Shown: positions 1 through 7,203 of the stretch, one piece after another | Numbering within the stretch: the first letter of the stretch is position 1 | Layout: each line of letters opens with the position of its first letter | Origin: Roseivirga echinicomitans | GTDB taxonomy: Bacteria > Bacteroidota > Bacteroidia > Cytophagales > Cyclobacteriaceae | DNA length: 64,000 nt | Direction: 5' to 3' | NCBI RefSeq assembly: GCF_001592935.1 | Contig: NZ_LRDB01000050.1 | Span: forward strand, 496,001-560,000 | Made by a program: the position numbers and the translations under genes | The notes under the pieces: model-generated | Told to the model about the DNA's origin: nothing | Databases searched by the model: none | Seen by the model: the letters and a program-made list of their open reading frames with translations, nothing else

Positions 1-1179
1 TCAAAACAAGATACTTTTGAACACCCTGATTTCTACGGAATGGATTCCATGCTTACCGAAGAGCACATCATGGTGCGTGGCGCGGTGCGTGATTTCGTAA
101 AGCAAGAAATCTCTCCTTATATAGAAAGCTGGGCGCAAAACGCGCACTTCCCGCTAGAAATGGTGAAGAAATTTGGTGACATCGGAGCTTTTGGGCCTCA
201 GTTACCTACTGAATATGGTTGCGGTGGTATGGACTACATTTCCTACGGTTTGATTATGCAAGAAATTGAGCGTGGTGACTCGGGCATGCGTTCTACGGCT
301 TCGGTACAAGGTTCTTTGGTGATGTACCCTATTTACAAATTTGGAAACGAAGAACAACGCCACAAATACTTACCTAAACTGGCTTCTGGCGAATGGTTGG
401 GTTGCTTCGGTTTAACAGAACCAGATCACGGTTCTAACCCTTCGGGCATGACCACCAATTTTAAAGACATGGGCGACCATTACCTTTTGAATGGTGCTAA
501 AATGTGGATCTCAAATGCTCCTCATGCGGACGTGGCTGTGGTTTGGGCAAAAAGCGAAGAAGGAAGAATTCACGGACTGATTGTAGAGCGTGGTATGGAA
601 GGTTTCTCTACCCCTACTACACATGGCAAATGGTCTTTGCGCGCCAGTGCTACTGGTGAATTGGTGTTTGACAATGTGAAAGTGCCGAAGGAAAATTTAT
701 TACCGAACAAAAGTGGTTTGGGTGCGCCAATGATGTGTCTGGATTCAGCCCGTTATGGCATTGCTTGGGGCGCTATTGGTGCCGCAATGGATTGTTACGA
801 GTCGGCTAGAAAGTATTGCGCAGAGCGTATCCAGTTTGATAAGCCCATTGGTGCCTTCCAATTGCAGCAAAAGAAATTGGCAGAAATGCTGACAGAGATT
901 ACCAAAGCGCAGTTATTGAACTTCCGTTTAGGCCAGCTTTTTAACGAAGGAAAAGCCACTACGCCTCAAATTTCTATGGCCAAGCGTAATGCCGTAGAGG
1001 TTGCTTTAAACATTGCCCGCGAAGCAAGACAAATGCATGGTGGAATGGGCATTACAGGCGAATACTCAATGATGCGCCATATGGCCAACCTGGAATCAGT
1101 ACTTACCTACGAAGGAACACATGATATTCACTTGTTAATTCTTGGTGCTGAGATTACAGGGATTCCTGCTTTTAAGTAA
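1..1179 (+). CDS. Glutaryl-CoA dehydrogenase (acyl-CoA dehydrogenase family), 5' end cut by window
   Basis: FAD flavoprotein that would oxidise and decarboxylate glutaryl-CoA to crotonyl-CoA in lysine/tryptophan breakdown. The reading frame is open from base 1, and the residues before the first ATG (position 40) still look like family sequence, so the true start lies just left of the window. Seen: GDSGMRSTASVQ, where the Arg matches the substrate-carboxylate-binding Arg of known glutaryl-CoA dehydrogenases; GCFGLTEPDHGSNP flavin motif; and TYEGTHDIH near the C terminus, whose Glu (residue 358 counted from the ATG at 40) sits at the catalytic-base position. Length after that ATG is 379 residues, close to the family's usual ~390. 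The Arg and the TYEGTHDIH form favour glutaryl-CoA over short-chain acyl-CoA substrates. The HMG-CoA lyase at 56 kb is another amino-acid/acyl-CoA catabolism gene but is not linked to it. Confidence 0.9.
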   Translation, partial: SKQDTFEHPDFYGMDSMLTEEHIMVRGAVRDFVKQEISPYIESWAQNAHFPLEMVKKFGDIGAFGPQLPTEYGCGGMDYISYGLIMQEIERGDSGMRSTASVQGSLVMYPIYKFGNEEQRHKYLPKLASGEWLGCFGLTEPDHGSNPSGMTTNFKDMGDHYLLNGAKMWISNAPHADVAVVWAKSEEGRIHGLIVERGMEGFSTPTTHGKWSLRASATGELVFDNVKVPKENLLPNKSGLGAPMMCLDSARYGIAWGAIGAAMDCYESARKYCAERIQFDKPIGAFQLQQKKLAEMLTEITKAQLLNFRLGQLFNEGKATTPQISMAKRNAVEVALNIAREARQMHGGMGITGEYSMMRHMANLESVLTYEGTHDIHLLILGAEITGIPAFK

Positions 1180-1189
1180 GGATTCAAGA

Positions 1190-1228
1190 GTGACGTATAG
1201 CACTTAATATATCATCGCTATACGTCAC
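1190..1228. promoter_or_regulatory. Perfect 12-bp inverted repeat upstream of the XRE regulator
   Basis: GTGACGTATAGC (1190-1201) pairs exactly with GCTATACGTCAC (1217-1228) around a 15-base loop. It starts 10 bases after the dehydrogenase stop and ends 35 bases before the XRE-gene ATG. It could be an operator of the XRE protein or a terminator of the dehydrogenase, but no T-run follows. A degenerate copy lies at 1836-1852, at the same distance from the next gene, which favours an operator. Confidence 0.5.
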
Positions 1229-1263
1229 ATTTGTGACTCATAAATAACGTTGGTAATAATTTA

Positions 1264-1809
1264 ATGGAAAACAGAATTAAATATCTAAGAGTAAAAGAAA
1301 ACTATACACAAAGTGAATTAGCCGCCAAAACAGGATTATCGTTACGCACCATACAGAGAGTCGAATCTAACCAAGTTGAAGTAACCGGTCACACTTTAAC
1401 TGCTCTTTCAACGTTTTTTAATATTGAACCTTCACAAATTAATTCTAAAGTTAATCAGACAATCATCAATATAAGATTGATAAATCTGTCTACCTTACTT
1501 TTTATATTTCTACCCATTGTACACTTAATTTTACCTATACTCCTTTGGAGAAAATACAGAAAGTTAAATCCAGTTATTGACGAAGCAGGTAAACAAATAA
1601 TCAATTTTCAGATTCTTTGGTCTATAGCGTCTCTATTGTTAATAATTTTTGCTCCGTTTATCGAACATATATTTATTGATTATGTTTCGATAATTTTCCT
1701 TGTTATAGCATTATCTATCCTATCAAATTTATTTTGGATTGCACGTTCTGCATTATTTATTAATAAAGAAAAATATCAAAAATTTTCTATAGCACTTCGA
1801 TTAATATAA
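1264..1809 (+). CDS. XRE-family HTH regulator with C-terminal membrane domain
   Basis: 181 residues. Residues about 5-60 form a Cro/CI-type helix-turn-helix (KENYTQSELAAKTGLSLRTI, then QRVESNQVEVTG). The rest is hydrophobic, with about three to four predicted membrane segments (around 72-93, 114-130, 137-160) joined by a short basic loop. This is a membrane-tethered regulator with a DUF4870-like tail. The gene is more AT-rich than its left neighbour and is followed 78 bases later by the erythromycin-esterase-like gene on the same strand. The inverted repeat ending 35 bases before its ATG recurs in part at the same distance before the next gene, so it may control both. The ligand or signal is unknown. 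Confidence 0.8.
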   Translation: MENRIKYLRVKENYTQSELAAKTGLSLRTIQRVESNQVEVTGHTLTALSTFFNIEPSQINSKVNQTIINIRLINLSTLLFIFLPIVHLILPILLWRKYRKLNPVIDEAGKQIINFQILWSIASLLLIIFAPFIEHIFIDYVSIIFLVIALSILSNLFWIARSALFINKEKYQKFSIALRLI

Positions 1810-1835
1810 GCCGTAAAATAGAATTGGCGCAAAAT

Positions 1836-1852
1836 TGACGTATGGCTGTCAC
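1836..1852 (+). promoter_or_regulatory. Degenerate copy of the upstream XRE element, before the esterase-like gene
   Basis: TGACGTATGGC matches 10 of 11 bases of the left arm at 1191-1201, and GTCACATT (1848-1855) is identical to 1224-1231. In both places GTCACATT begins exactly 40 bases before an ATG (1264 and 1888). The likely role, by inference, is a second binding site for the XRE protein. Confidence 0.4.
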
Positions 1853-1887
1853 ATTGTATTTGATCATAAACTGTTTGTTTTGCTATT

Positions 1888-3093
1888 ATGAAAAAACACA
1901 CAACAAAAACCCTGTCAATTTTAATTAGTTTTCTTTTTACACTAATTACAGTAAAAGCCCAAACTATAGATTTATTAAAGGAAAATTCATTTGTTGTTAA
2001 TGATTTAGCTTCCACTGAACTCACTGATTTTTTAAATAAAAAAATAGAAAACAGTCAATTTATCATGTTAGGGGAACAACACGGAATAAAGGAGGTTGGT
2101 GATATCTCCAATGTTATTTTTAATATTAGTAAACCATTTGGATACAACACCCTTTGTATTGAGACAGATTTTATTGCTGCTAAAACCATAGAGAATATTT
2201 TCTCTAAATCTACAAGCCCTAGTGAGGAGCTTAAACAATTATATCAAAAATACCCGTTTTCAATACCATTTTATAACAATAAAGACGACATTAAACTATT
2301 TAGTAACATAATTGATAATGGTGGTAAAATTTGGGGTGTTGATCAAACCTTTATGGTTCAATTTAGATTAAATTTTGAATATATTATAAAAAATAGTGAG
2401 AGTGAGGCGTTAAAAAAAGCAATTAAACTACTGCTTGAGGAAGCTAAAATAGGGTTTCAAAAAGCTATTGATGAAAAAAACTTAATGGCACCATTTATTT
2501 TTAAGTATTCAGATGATTTACATAATCAATTAGTCTCATTAACGAATTCTGAAAGTGATAAAAATCTACTGAATGATTTAAAAATGACACGAGAAATTTA
2601 TAATTTAAATTTTCAAAAAGAATATTATTTAAACAATAATAAACGTGCAGAATTGATGAAACGTAATTTTTTGAATTACTATAATAACTCAAAAGAATCT
2701 AAAACTCACCCTAAAGTATTATTTAAATTAGGTGCTAACCATGTAAAAAAAGGGTTAAACAATAACAATGTATTTGATATATCAAATATGATCTCTGAAT
2801 TAGCAATAGTAAATGGAAAAACATCCCTACATATTTACGCTACAGGAATTAACGGGACACAAAATATTGGGAACCCATTTACACCTGTTTCCATAGTGCC
2901 TTTTGACAATAGTAAAGATATTCCTGAAGAAGTTAGAGAGTTAATGAAAAATCAGTTAGGCAAATATTTCATAATTGACACTGAACCTTTAAGGGTAAAA
3001 GGAAATAGCCTAACAGAAAAAATGAACGACCTGGCATTAAAATATGATATCCTTATATATATTAAAGATTGTGAAGCTGTTGAAAAACTATGA
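1888..3093 (+). CDS. Erythromycin-esterase-like exported protein
   Basis: 401 residues with a signal peptide (MKKHTTKTLSILISF..., cleavage probably after VKAQ, ~residue 25). The mature part begins a domain of the erythromycin esterase / ChaN-TraB-like fold: IMLGEQHGIKEVGDIS at about 60-75 has the GExHG-type active-site motif, CIETD follows at about 93, and LGANHVKKG at about 287-295 supplies a late His. EreA/EreB-type enzymes open the lactone ring of macrolides, but many relatives have no known substrate, so resistance cannot be assumed. It is AT-rich and Lys/Asn-rich compared with genes after 7 kb, which suggests recent acquisition. It follows the XRE regulator and may be controlled by it. 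Confidence 0.7.
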   Translation: MKKHTTKTLSILISFLFTLITVKAQTIDLLKENSFVVNDLASTELTDFLNKKIENSQFIMLGEQHGIKEVGDISNVIFNISKPFGYNTLCIETDFIAAKTIENIFSKSTSPSEELKQLYQKYPFSIPFYNNKDDIKLFSNIIDNGGKIWGVDQTFMVQFRLNFEYIIKNSESEALKKAIKLLLEEAKIGFQKAIDEKNLMAPFIFKYSDDLHNQLVSLTNSESDKNLLNDLKMTREIYNLNFQKEYYLNNNKRAELMKRNFLNYYNNSKESKTHPKVLFKLGANHVKKGLNNNNVFDISNMISELAIVNGKTSLHIYATGINGTQNIGNPFTPVSIVPFDNSKDIPEEVRELMKNQLGKYFIIDTEPLRVKGNSLTEKMNDLALKYDILIYIKDCEAVEKL

Positions 3094-3287
3094 ACAAAAT
3101 TTTTCTATTGGTGAATATTAAAAACTATTGCCAGTGTATGATTAATTGCTTGGTCACTGTCAACTTATGAACATTCCTGCGGAATATTCTATCTGTGACT
3201 TATTTACTAAATTAGGTACTTATCCACGCAGCTAACCAAATACAAACCCGTTGGCAACAATTTGGCAAACCTCTAACCACCAACACT

Positions 3288-3728
3288 ATGGACAAATACC
3301 TCAACGAAGCAATTAATCAAGCCAAAATAGGGCTTGAAGAAGGCGGCATACCGATAGGCTCAGTATTAGTTCACAATGGTCAAATTATTGGAAAAGGCCA
3401 TAACAAGCGAGTTCAACAAAAAAGTGTTGTACTACATGGAGAAATGGATGCCCTAGAAAACGCAGGTAGACAACCCGCATCTGTTTATAGAGCATCTGTT
3501 TTATATACTACACTGTCGCCCTGCCCAATGTGTACAGGAGCTATATTACTTTATGGGATCCCAAAAGTTGTCATTGGAGAAAATCAAACCTTCATGGGTT
3601 CGGAAAAATTATTAGAGGAAAACGGAGTTGAAGTGGTCATAGAAAACAATGCGCAATGCATTAAAATGATGCAAGACTTTATTGAAACGAATCCCACTTT
3701 ATGGAATGAAGATATCGGAGAACCTTAG
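3288..3728 (+). CDS. Cytosine deaminase, yeast Fcy1-like (CDA-fold nucleoside deaminase family)
   Basis: 146 residues. The zinc site is complete: HGE with His50 and Glu52, and SPCPMC with Cys79 and Cys82. Beyond the general CDA fold it matches remembered yeast cytosine deaminase closely: EGGIPIG, GHNKR, LHGE, LYTTLSPC-MCTGAI, YGIP, GEN, and the C-terminal W-EDIGE that closes over the pyrimidine in the yeast enzyme. Bacteria more often use the unrelated amidohydrolase CodA for this reaction, so it is likely a salvage enzyme converting cytosine to uracil. It stands alone after a 194-base gap and is followed by a hairpin at 3751-3775. Another base or nucleoside substrate is possible. Confidence 0.8.
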   Translation: MDKYLNEAINQAKIGLEEGGIPIGSVLVHNGQIIGKGHNKRVQQKSVVLHGEMDALENAGRQPASVYRASVLYTTLSPCPMCTGAILLYGIPKVVIGENQTFMGSEKLLEENGVEVVIENNAQCIKMMQDFIETNPTLWNEDIGEP

Positions 3729-3750
3729 GCCGTTATCATAGTTTTCCGCC

Positions 3751-3775
3751 CTTGTTGGTGTTCTTCACCAACAAG
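3751..3775. repeat. Hairpin repeat, copy 1
   Basis: CTTGTTGGTG / TTCTT loop / CACCAACAAG gives a perfect 10-bp stem, 22 bases after the deaminase stop. Copy 2 at 7074-7100 has the same stem and loop with one C-to-T change that keeps a G-T pair. No T-run follows, so it is either a weak terminator or a REP-like dispersed palindrome. Confidence 0.7.
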
Positions 3776-3915
3776 CCACCTAAGCTACATCCCGTCCTAG
3801 ATTAGGTTGAATCGCAAATCAAACGCTTACTGAGCAAAAGCCGGTTGAGCAGTATTTATTATCACAATCACAGCATAATTCCAAAAGTCTTTTTATCTTC
3901 TCCACGTCCTAAGTA

Positions 3916-4824
3916 ATGGATCGCGTCAATCACCTTCGGTCGTTACTTAGCATTGATAGAATCAATATGGAAGCATTAAAGAAGTTTTTAGAATTCGAGT
4001 TGTTTCACATAGGAGAATTCCATTTAAGAGTGCTCTCCCTCGTGATCATTTTTGTAATTTTTTTAGTCACCAAGTTGATATTGCTCTTAATCAAGAAAAC
4101 AATTTTCAGTCGTGAGAATAGTAAACTTGATATAGGCGCCAGCTATGCATTGTTCAAAATCATTAAATACCTAATCTGGGTGATTGCCATTGGTTTGATT
4201 TTAGAAGCGCTTGGCGTCAAATTAACCGTATTAATTGCAGGCTCTGCGGCCTTACTTGTGGGGGTAGGTTTAGGCTTACAGCAGACGTTCAACGATATTT
4301 TATCTGGGATCATATTGCTTTCAGAAAAGTCCATTAAAATTGAAGACGTCTTAGAAATAGATGGCGACATCGTAAAAATTCAGAGCATTGGGCTCCGAAC
4401 TTCCAAGGCCTCAAATACCGATGATGTTTCTATTATCATTCCAAACTCATTGATTACCACCAATAAAGTGATCAACTGGAGTCATCAAACCACCAAGGCC
4501 CGCTTTAGAATTAATGTAGGCGTTGCTTATGGGAGTGACATAGACATGGTGATAAAAATACTGGAAGAAAGCGCACATGAACATCCAGATGTCTCTACAA
4601 TTGATTCTACTGAAGCACGATTGGTGGATTTCGGTAATTCATCATTAGACTTTCAACTCTTGTTTTACAGTCAAAATATTTTCCGAATCAGTAAAGTGAA
4701 AAGTGATATCCGCAGAAGCATCAGTCGAAAATTCGTTTCCAGCAATATCACGATCCCATTCCCTCAAATGGACTTGCATGTGAAATCAAATTCTACGGAG
4801 AAAACAAAAGATGATGAGGAGTAG
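3916..4824 (+). CDS. MscS-family small-conductance mechanosensitive channel
   Basis: 302 residues. An N-terminal tail is followed by membrane segments at about 38-58, 80-100 and the pore helix at about 105-128 (LIAGSAALLVGVGLGLQQTFNDILSGI), the Gly/Ala-rich TM3 typical of MscS. The cytoplasmic beta domain follows (EDVLEIDGDIVKIQSIGLRT and IIIPNSLI). It releases osmolytes at hypo-osmotic shock in the inner membrane. It is one of the shorter single-module family members. The ATG at 3967 (residue 18) is an equally plausible start, because the first 17 residues are not conserved-looking. It stands alone between non-coding gaps of 187 and 242 bases. Confidence 0.88.
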   Translation: MDRVNHLRSLLSIDRINMEALKKFLEFELFHIGEFHLRVLSLVIIFVIFLVTKLILLLIKKTIFSRENSKLDIGASYALFKIIKYLIWVIAIGLILEALGVKLTVLIAGSAALLVGVGLGLQQTFNDILSGIILLSEKSIKIEDVLEIDGDIVKIQSIGLRTSKASNTDDVSIIIPNSLITTNKVINWSHQTTKARFRINVGVAYGSDIDMVIKILEESAHEHPDVSTIDSTEARLVDFGNSSLDFQLLFYSQNIFRISKVKSDIRRSISRKFVSSNITIPFPQMDLHVKSNSTEKTKDDEE

Positions 4825-5066
4825 AACGGCATAACAATGGCCATAAGTTATTACTGAGCTTTTTCTCCTAAGAATTTCTGTGCTTCGTTGCCAGAAGTTG
4901 ACTCACACATGAATAACTCCCTATTTTGAATTTGGCACCAGATTCCTCTGCCGTGTCGGTGCCCTTCTCAACCAGGCTCTGATGGTCTAAGCAAAAAATT
5001 ATTTTTCTTTTTGTAACATTTTTTTGATTCCAATACTTACCCAGCAAAATTCTAAAAATCAAAAAA

Positions 5067-5933
5067 ATGAAATATCTAAAAACGATTACCGCTGCATTAA
5101 TATTTACGCTAGTTTTTAACCTCTCTCAAGCTCAGGGAAAAGTAAAATTAGAGAACTCTGTATTGTGGAAAGTAGAACATTCATCGCTTAATGAACCATC
5201 TTATATCTTGGGCACTTTACATTTAATGTGTGAGAATGATTTTAGCATCTCTGAAAAAGTAACCCAAACGCTGCAGGGTGTTGATGCATTAGTCTTGGAG
5301 GTTAACTTATCTGACCCTAAGGAAATGCAAATATTACAAACCTCTATGGCTAATCCACAGAAGATTTCTGAAGAACTATCTGAAAAACAATTCAACGAAT
5401 TAGATGAACTTGTACAAAAAGTGATGGATGTGCCATTGATCAATTTTGATACCTATGGACTATCTACCCTAAATGCTATAATGATAAGTAAAATGTTACC
5501 CTGCACAGAAATAAAATCCCTCGAAACAGAACTCACTCAAATGGCCATAGAAAAACAAATACCATTGTATAGTTTAGAAAAAGTTTCAGAACAAATGGAG
5601 TCTTTTAAAAAGGCATACCCTACCGATTATAACTTCAAGCAAATAATGTTATTTGAATCGTATAAAAGAGATTTCAACGCTGCCATATCAAGCTACATTA
5701 GCGAGGACATAACTACTACTGTAGATTTAATTTCGAAAGAGATTTATATGAATGAAAATGCAACCGCATATATGCAAATAAAACGAAACAAAAACTGGGT
5801 TGAAAAAATGCCCCAAATGATGAACGAGAGAAGCAACTTATTTGCAGTTGGTGTCGCTCACTTAACAAGCGAATATGGCATAATCCATCTTTTACGACAA
5901 AAGGGATATACGATTACGCCTGTATTTAATTAG
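5067..5933 (+). CDS. TraB/GumN (Tiki-like) family exported protein
   Basis: 288 residues. Signal peptide MKYLKTITAALIFTLVF... is cleaved around residue 22 (SQAQ). Family motifs are the N-terminal YILGTLHLMCENDF, ALVLEVNLSDP, and the C-terminal FAVGVAHLTSEYGIIHLLRQKGY, giving the paired GxxH motifs that form the likely metal site. Relatives include animal Tiki metalloproteases and bacterial TraB/GumN proteins, mostly of unknown function. The ECF sigma gene begins 10 bases after its stop and the membrane-protein gene overlaps that sigma gene, so these three form one operon. It may be a target or partner of that stress system. This is inferred from linkage only. Confidence 0.85.
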   Translation: MKYLKTITAALIFTLVFNLSQAQGKVKLENSVLWKVEHSSLNEPSYILGTLHLMCENDFSISEKVTQTLQGVDALVLEVNLSDPKEMQILQTSMANPQKISEELSEKQFNELDELVQKVMDVPLINFDTYGLSTLNAIMISKMLPCTEIKSLETELTQMAIEKQIPLYSLEKVSEQMESFKKAYPTDYNFKQIMLFESYKRDFNAAISSYISEDITTTVDLISKEIYMNENATAYMQIKRNKNWVEKMPQMMNERSNLFAVGVAHLTSEYGIIHLLRQKGYTITPVFN

Positions 5934-5943
5934 ACCAATATTG

Positions 5944-6447
5944 ATGCAGTTATCTGAACAGGACTTTCTAACAGCCATAAATAAACATAAAGGTATTCTT
6001 TATAAAGTGTCTAGAATGTACTTTGATACACTCGAAGACCAACAAGACCTGTTTCAAGAGATCATTTTCCAATTATGGAAATCTATAGGCTCATTTAAAG
6101 GTGAAAGTGAGTTTTCTTCTTGGATGTATAAAGTGGCATTGAACACAGCTATAGTGTTCTTTAAGAAGGAAAAAAGAAAGCCTGACAGTTATGTCGATCT
6201 AAAAAAAGAACCTGTTGCTTATCAAGACTATTGCGATGAAAAAGACCAGCAGTTAGATCATTTTTACAAGGCTGTTAAGAAATTAAATAAAATTGAAAAA
6301 GCATTAATACTTCAGTTCATAGAGGGATTTTCTGGAAAAGAAATAGCTGAAAATCTGGGCCTCTCAGAAGTTAATGTTAGAGTAAAAATGAACAGGACAA
6401 AGAATAAATTACAAGAAATAATAAAAAATCAAGGATATGGATTTTGA
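5944..6447 (+). CDS. ECF-type RNA polymerase sigma factor
   Basis: 167 residues from the ATG at 5944; a TTG three bases earlier is a less likely start. Region 2 is at about 10-75 (LEDQQDLFQEIIFQLWKSI and FSSWMYKVALNTAI). Region 4 is at about 110-160, with the HTH EIAENLGLSEVNVRVKMNRT. The C-terminal sequence is basic. It follows the TraB-family gene closely, and its last 11 bases overlap the next gene, the usual sign of translational coupling to an anti-sigma or partner. It is probably autoregulated together with the operon, but I cannot identify its promoter. Confidence 0.92.
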   Translation: MQLSEQDFLTAINKHKGILYKVSRMYFDTLEDQQDLFQEIIFQLWKSIGSFKGESEFSSWMYKVALNTAIVFFKKEKRKPDSYVDLKKEPVAYQDYCDEKDQQLDHFYKAVKKLNKIEKALILQFIEGFSGKEIAENLGLSEVNVRVKMNRTKNKLQEIIKNQGYGF

Positions 6448-7060
6448 AAATATAAAACGGAAAATGAACGCTGAAAATATGGATGGCGGTCAAATTCCAA
6501 CAAAGATAAAGCAAATAGAAGCGAGTAAAATGCCTATCCAAAAAGTAAGGCAAAGCATGAGGAATGAAATTTTCACCCAACTAGTGTTCATCTTAATCTT
6601 TTTTGCCGCTCCTAGCTTTATAGAAATGCATCAATCACCGAAAGCCATTTACTATATCTCAATGTTCATAACTAGTCTGATTACTTTAGGCTATTTAGCG
6701 AAAATGAGTTGGTTTTTAAACAGATCTAATGGAATAAGCAACAATGGAAAAGAAACTGTAGTCGCTTTCATTTATGACCTTAAATTAACTTTAGAAGTAT
6801 ATAAAACAGCAATAGTTTCAGGAAGTCTTTTGCTTCCACTGTCACTAATAGCTTTATATTTTGGGAGGGTGAAAATGGATGAGGAATTATTCTCAAATTT
6901 AATTCTGTTGAACCTGCCTACAACAACACTGCTTCTGTATGTGCTTGGCTATTTAATTGTTGCCTTACTTTTATATTTCATTACTCTTTCGTGGTCAAAT
7001 CAACTGTATGGCGTACACATCAAAAACCTTGAGAAAACCTTGAAAGAATTTGAGGCATAA
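6437..7060 (+). CDS. Four-helix membrane protein, putative anti-sigma or sensor partner
   Basis: 207 residues. A hydrophilic N-terminal stretch of about 45 residues (MDFENIKRKMNAENMDGGQI...) is followed by four hydrophobic segments at about 49-65, 71-90, 126-145 and 157-180. This is the layout of a cytoplasmic sigma-binding tail plus membrane anchor, but no ZAS-type His/Cys motif is visible. Its ATG lies inside the end of the sigma-factor gene (11-base overlap), so production is probably coupled. The anti-sigma role is inferred only from position. Hairpin copy 2 follows the stop by 13 bases. Confidence 0.6.
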   Translation: MDFENIKRKMNAENMDGGQIPTKIKQIEASKMPIQKVRQSMRNEIFTQLVFILIFFAAPSFIEMHQSPKAIYYISMFITSLITLGYLAKMSWFLNRSNGISNNGKETVVAFIYDLKLTLEVYKTAIVSGSLLLPLSLIALYFGRVKMDEELFSNLILLNLPTTTLLLYVLGYLIVALLLYFITLSWSNQLYGVHIKNLEKTLKEFEA

Positions 7061-7073
7061 TAAAGCACTCTTT

Positions 7074-7100
7074 CCTTGTTGGTGTTCTTCATCAACAAGG
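7074..7100. repeat. Hairpin repeat, copy 2
   Basis: CCTTGTTGGTG / TTCTT / CATCAACAAGG gives an 11-bp stem with one G-T pair, just after the sigma/membrane operon. It is the same element as at 3751-3775. It could act as terminator for the operon. Confidence 0.7.
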
Positions 7101-7203
7101 AACTAACCATTATTTAATGTCCACTCTGCTTCTGAAAATGGTCTCAGAAACTTTCAGGTAAGGTGACAATTCTAAACGATTGTGGATATAACCGCTTGGT
7201 TCT

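Noticed and set aside
1240-3290. Integron-like gene cassettes (GTTGGTA at 1249, GTTGGCA at 3250 as attC cores)
   Set aside because: The sequences do not fit the GTTRRRY core, no matching left-hand core is found at cassette spacing, and no integrase is present.
4868-5062. 64-residue minus-strand reading frame between MscS and TraB genes
   Set aside because: No family likeness, no neighbours in that direction; treated as non-coding. A weak GGCACC/GGTGCC inverted pair lies within it.
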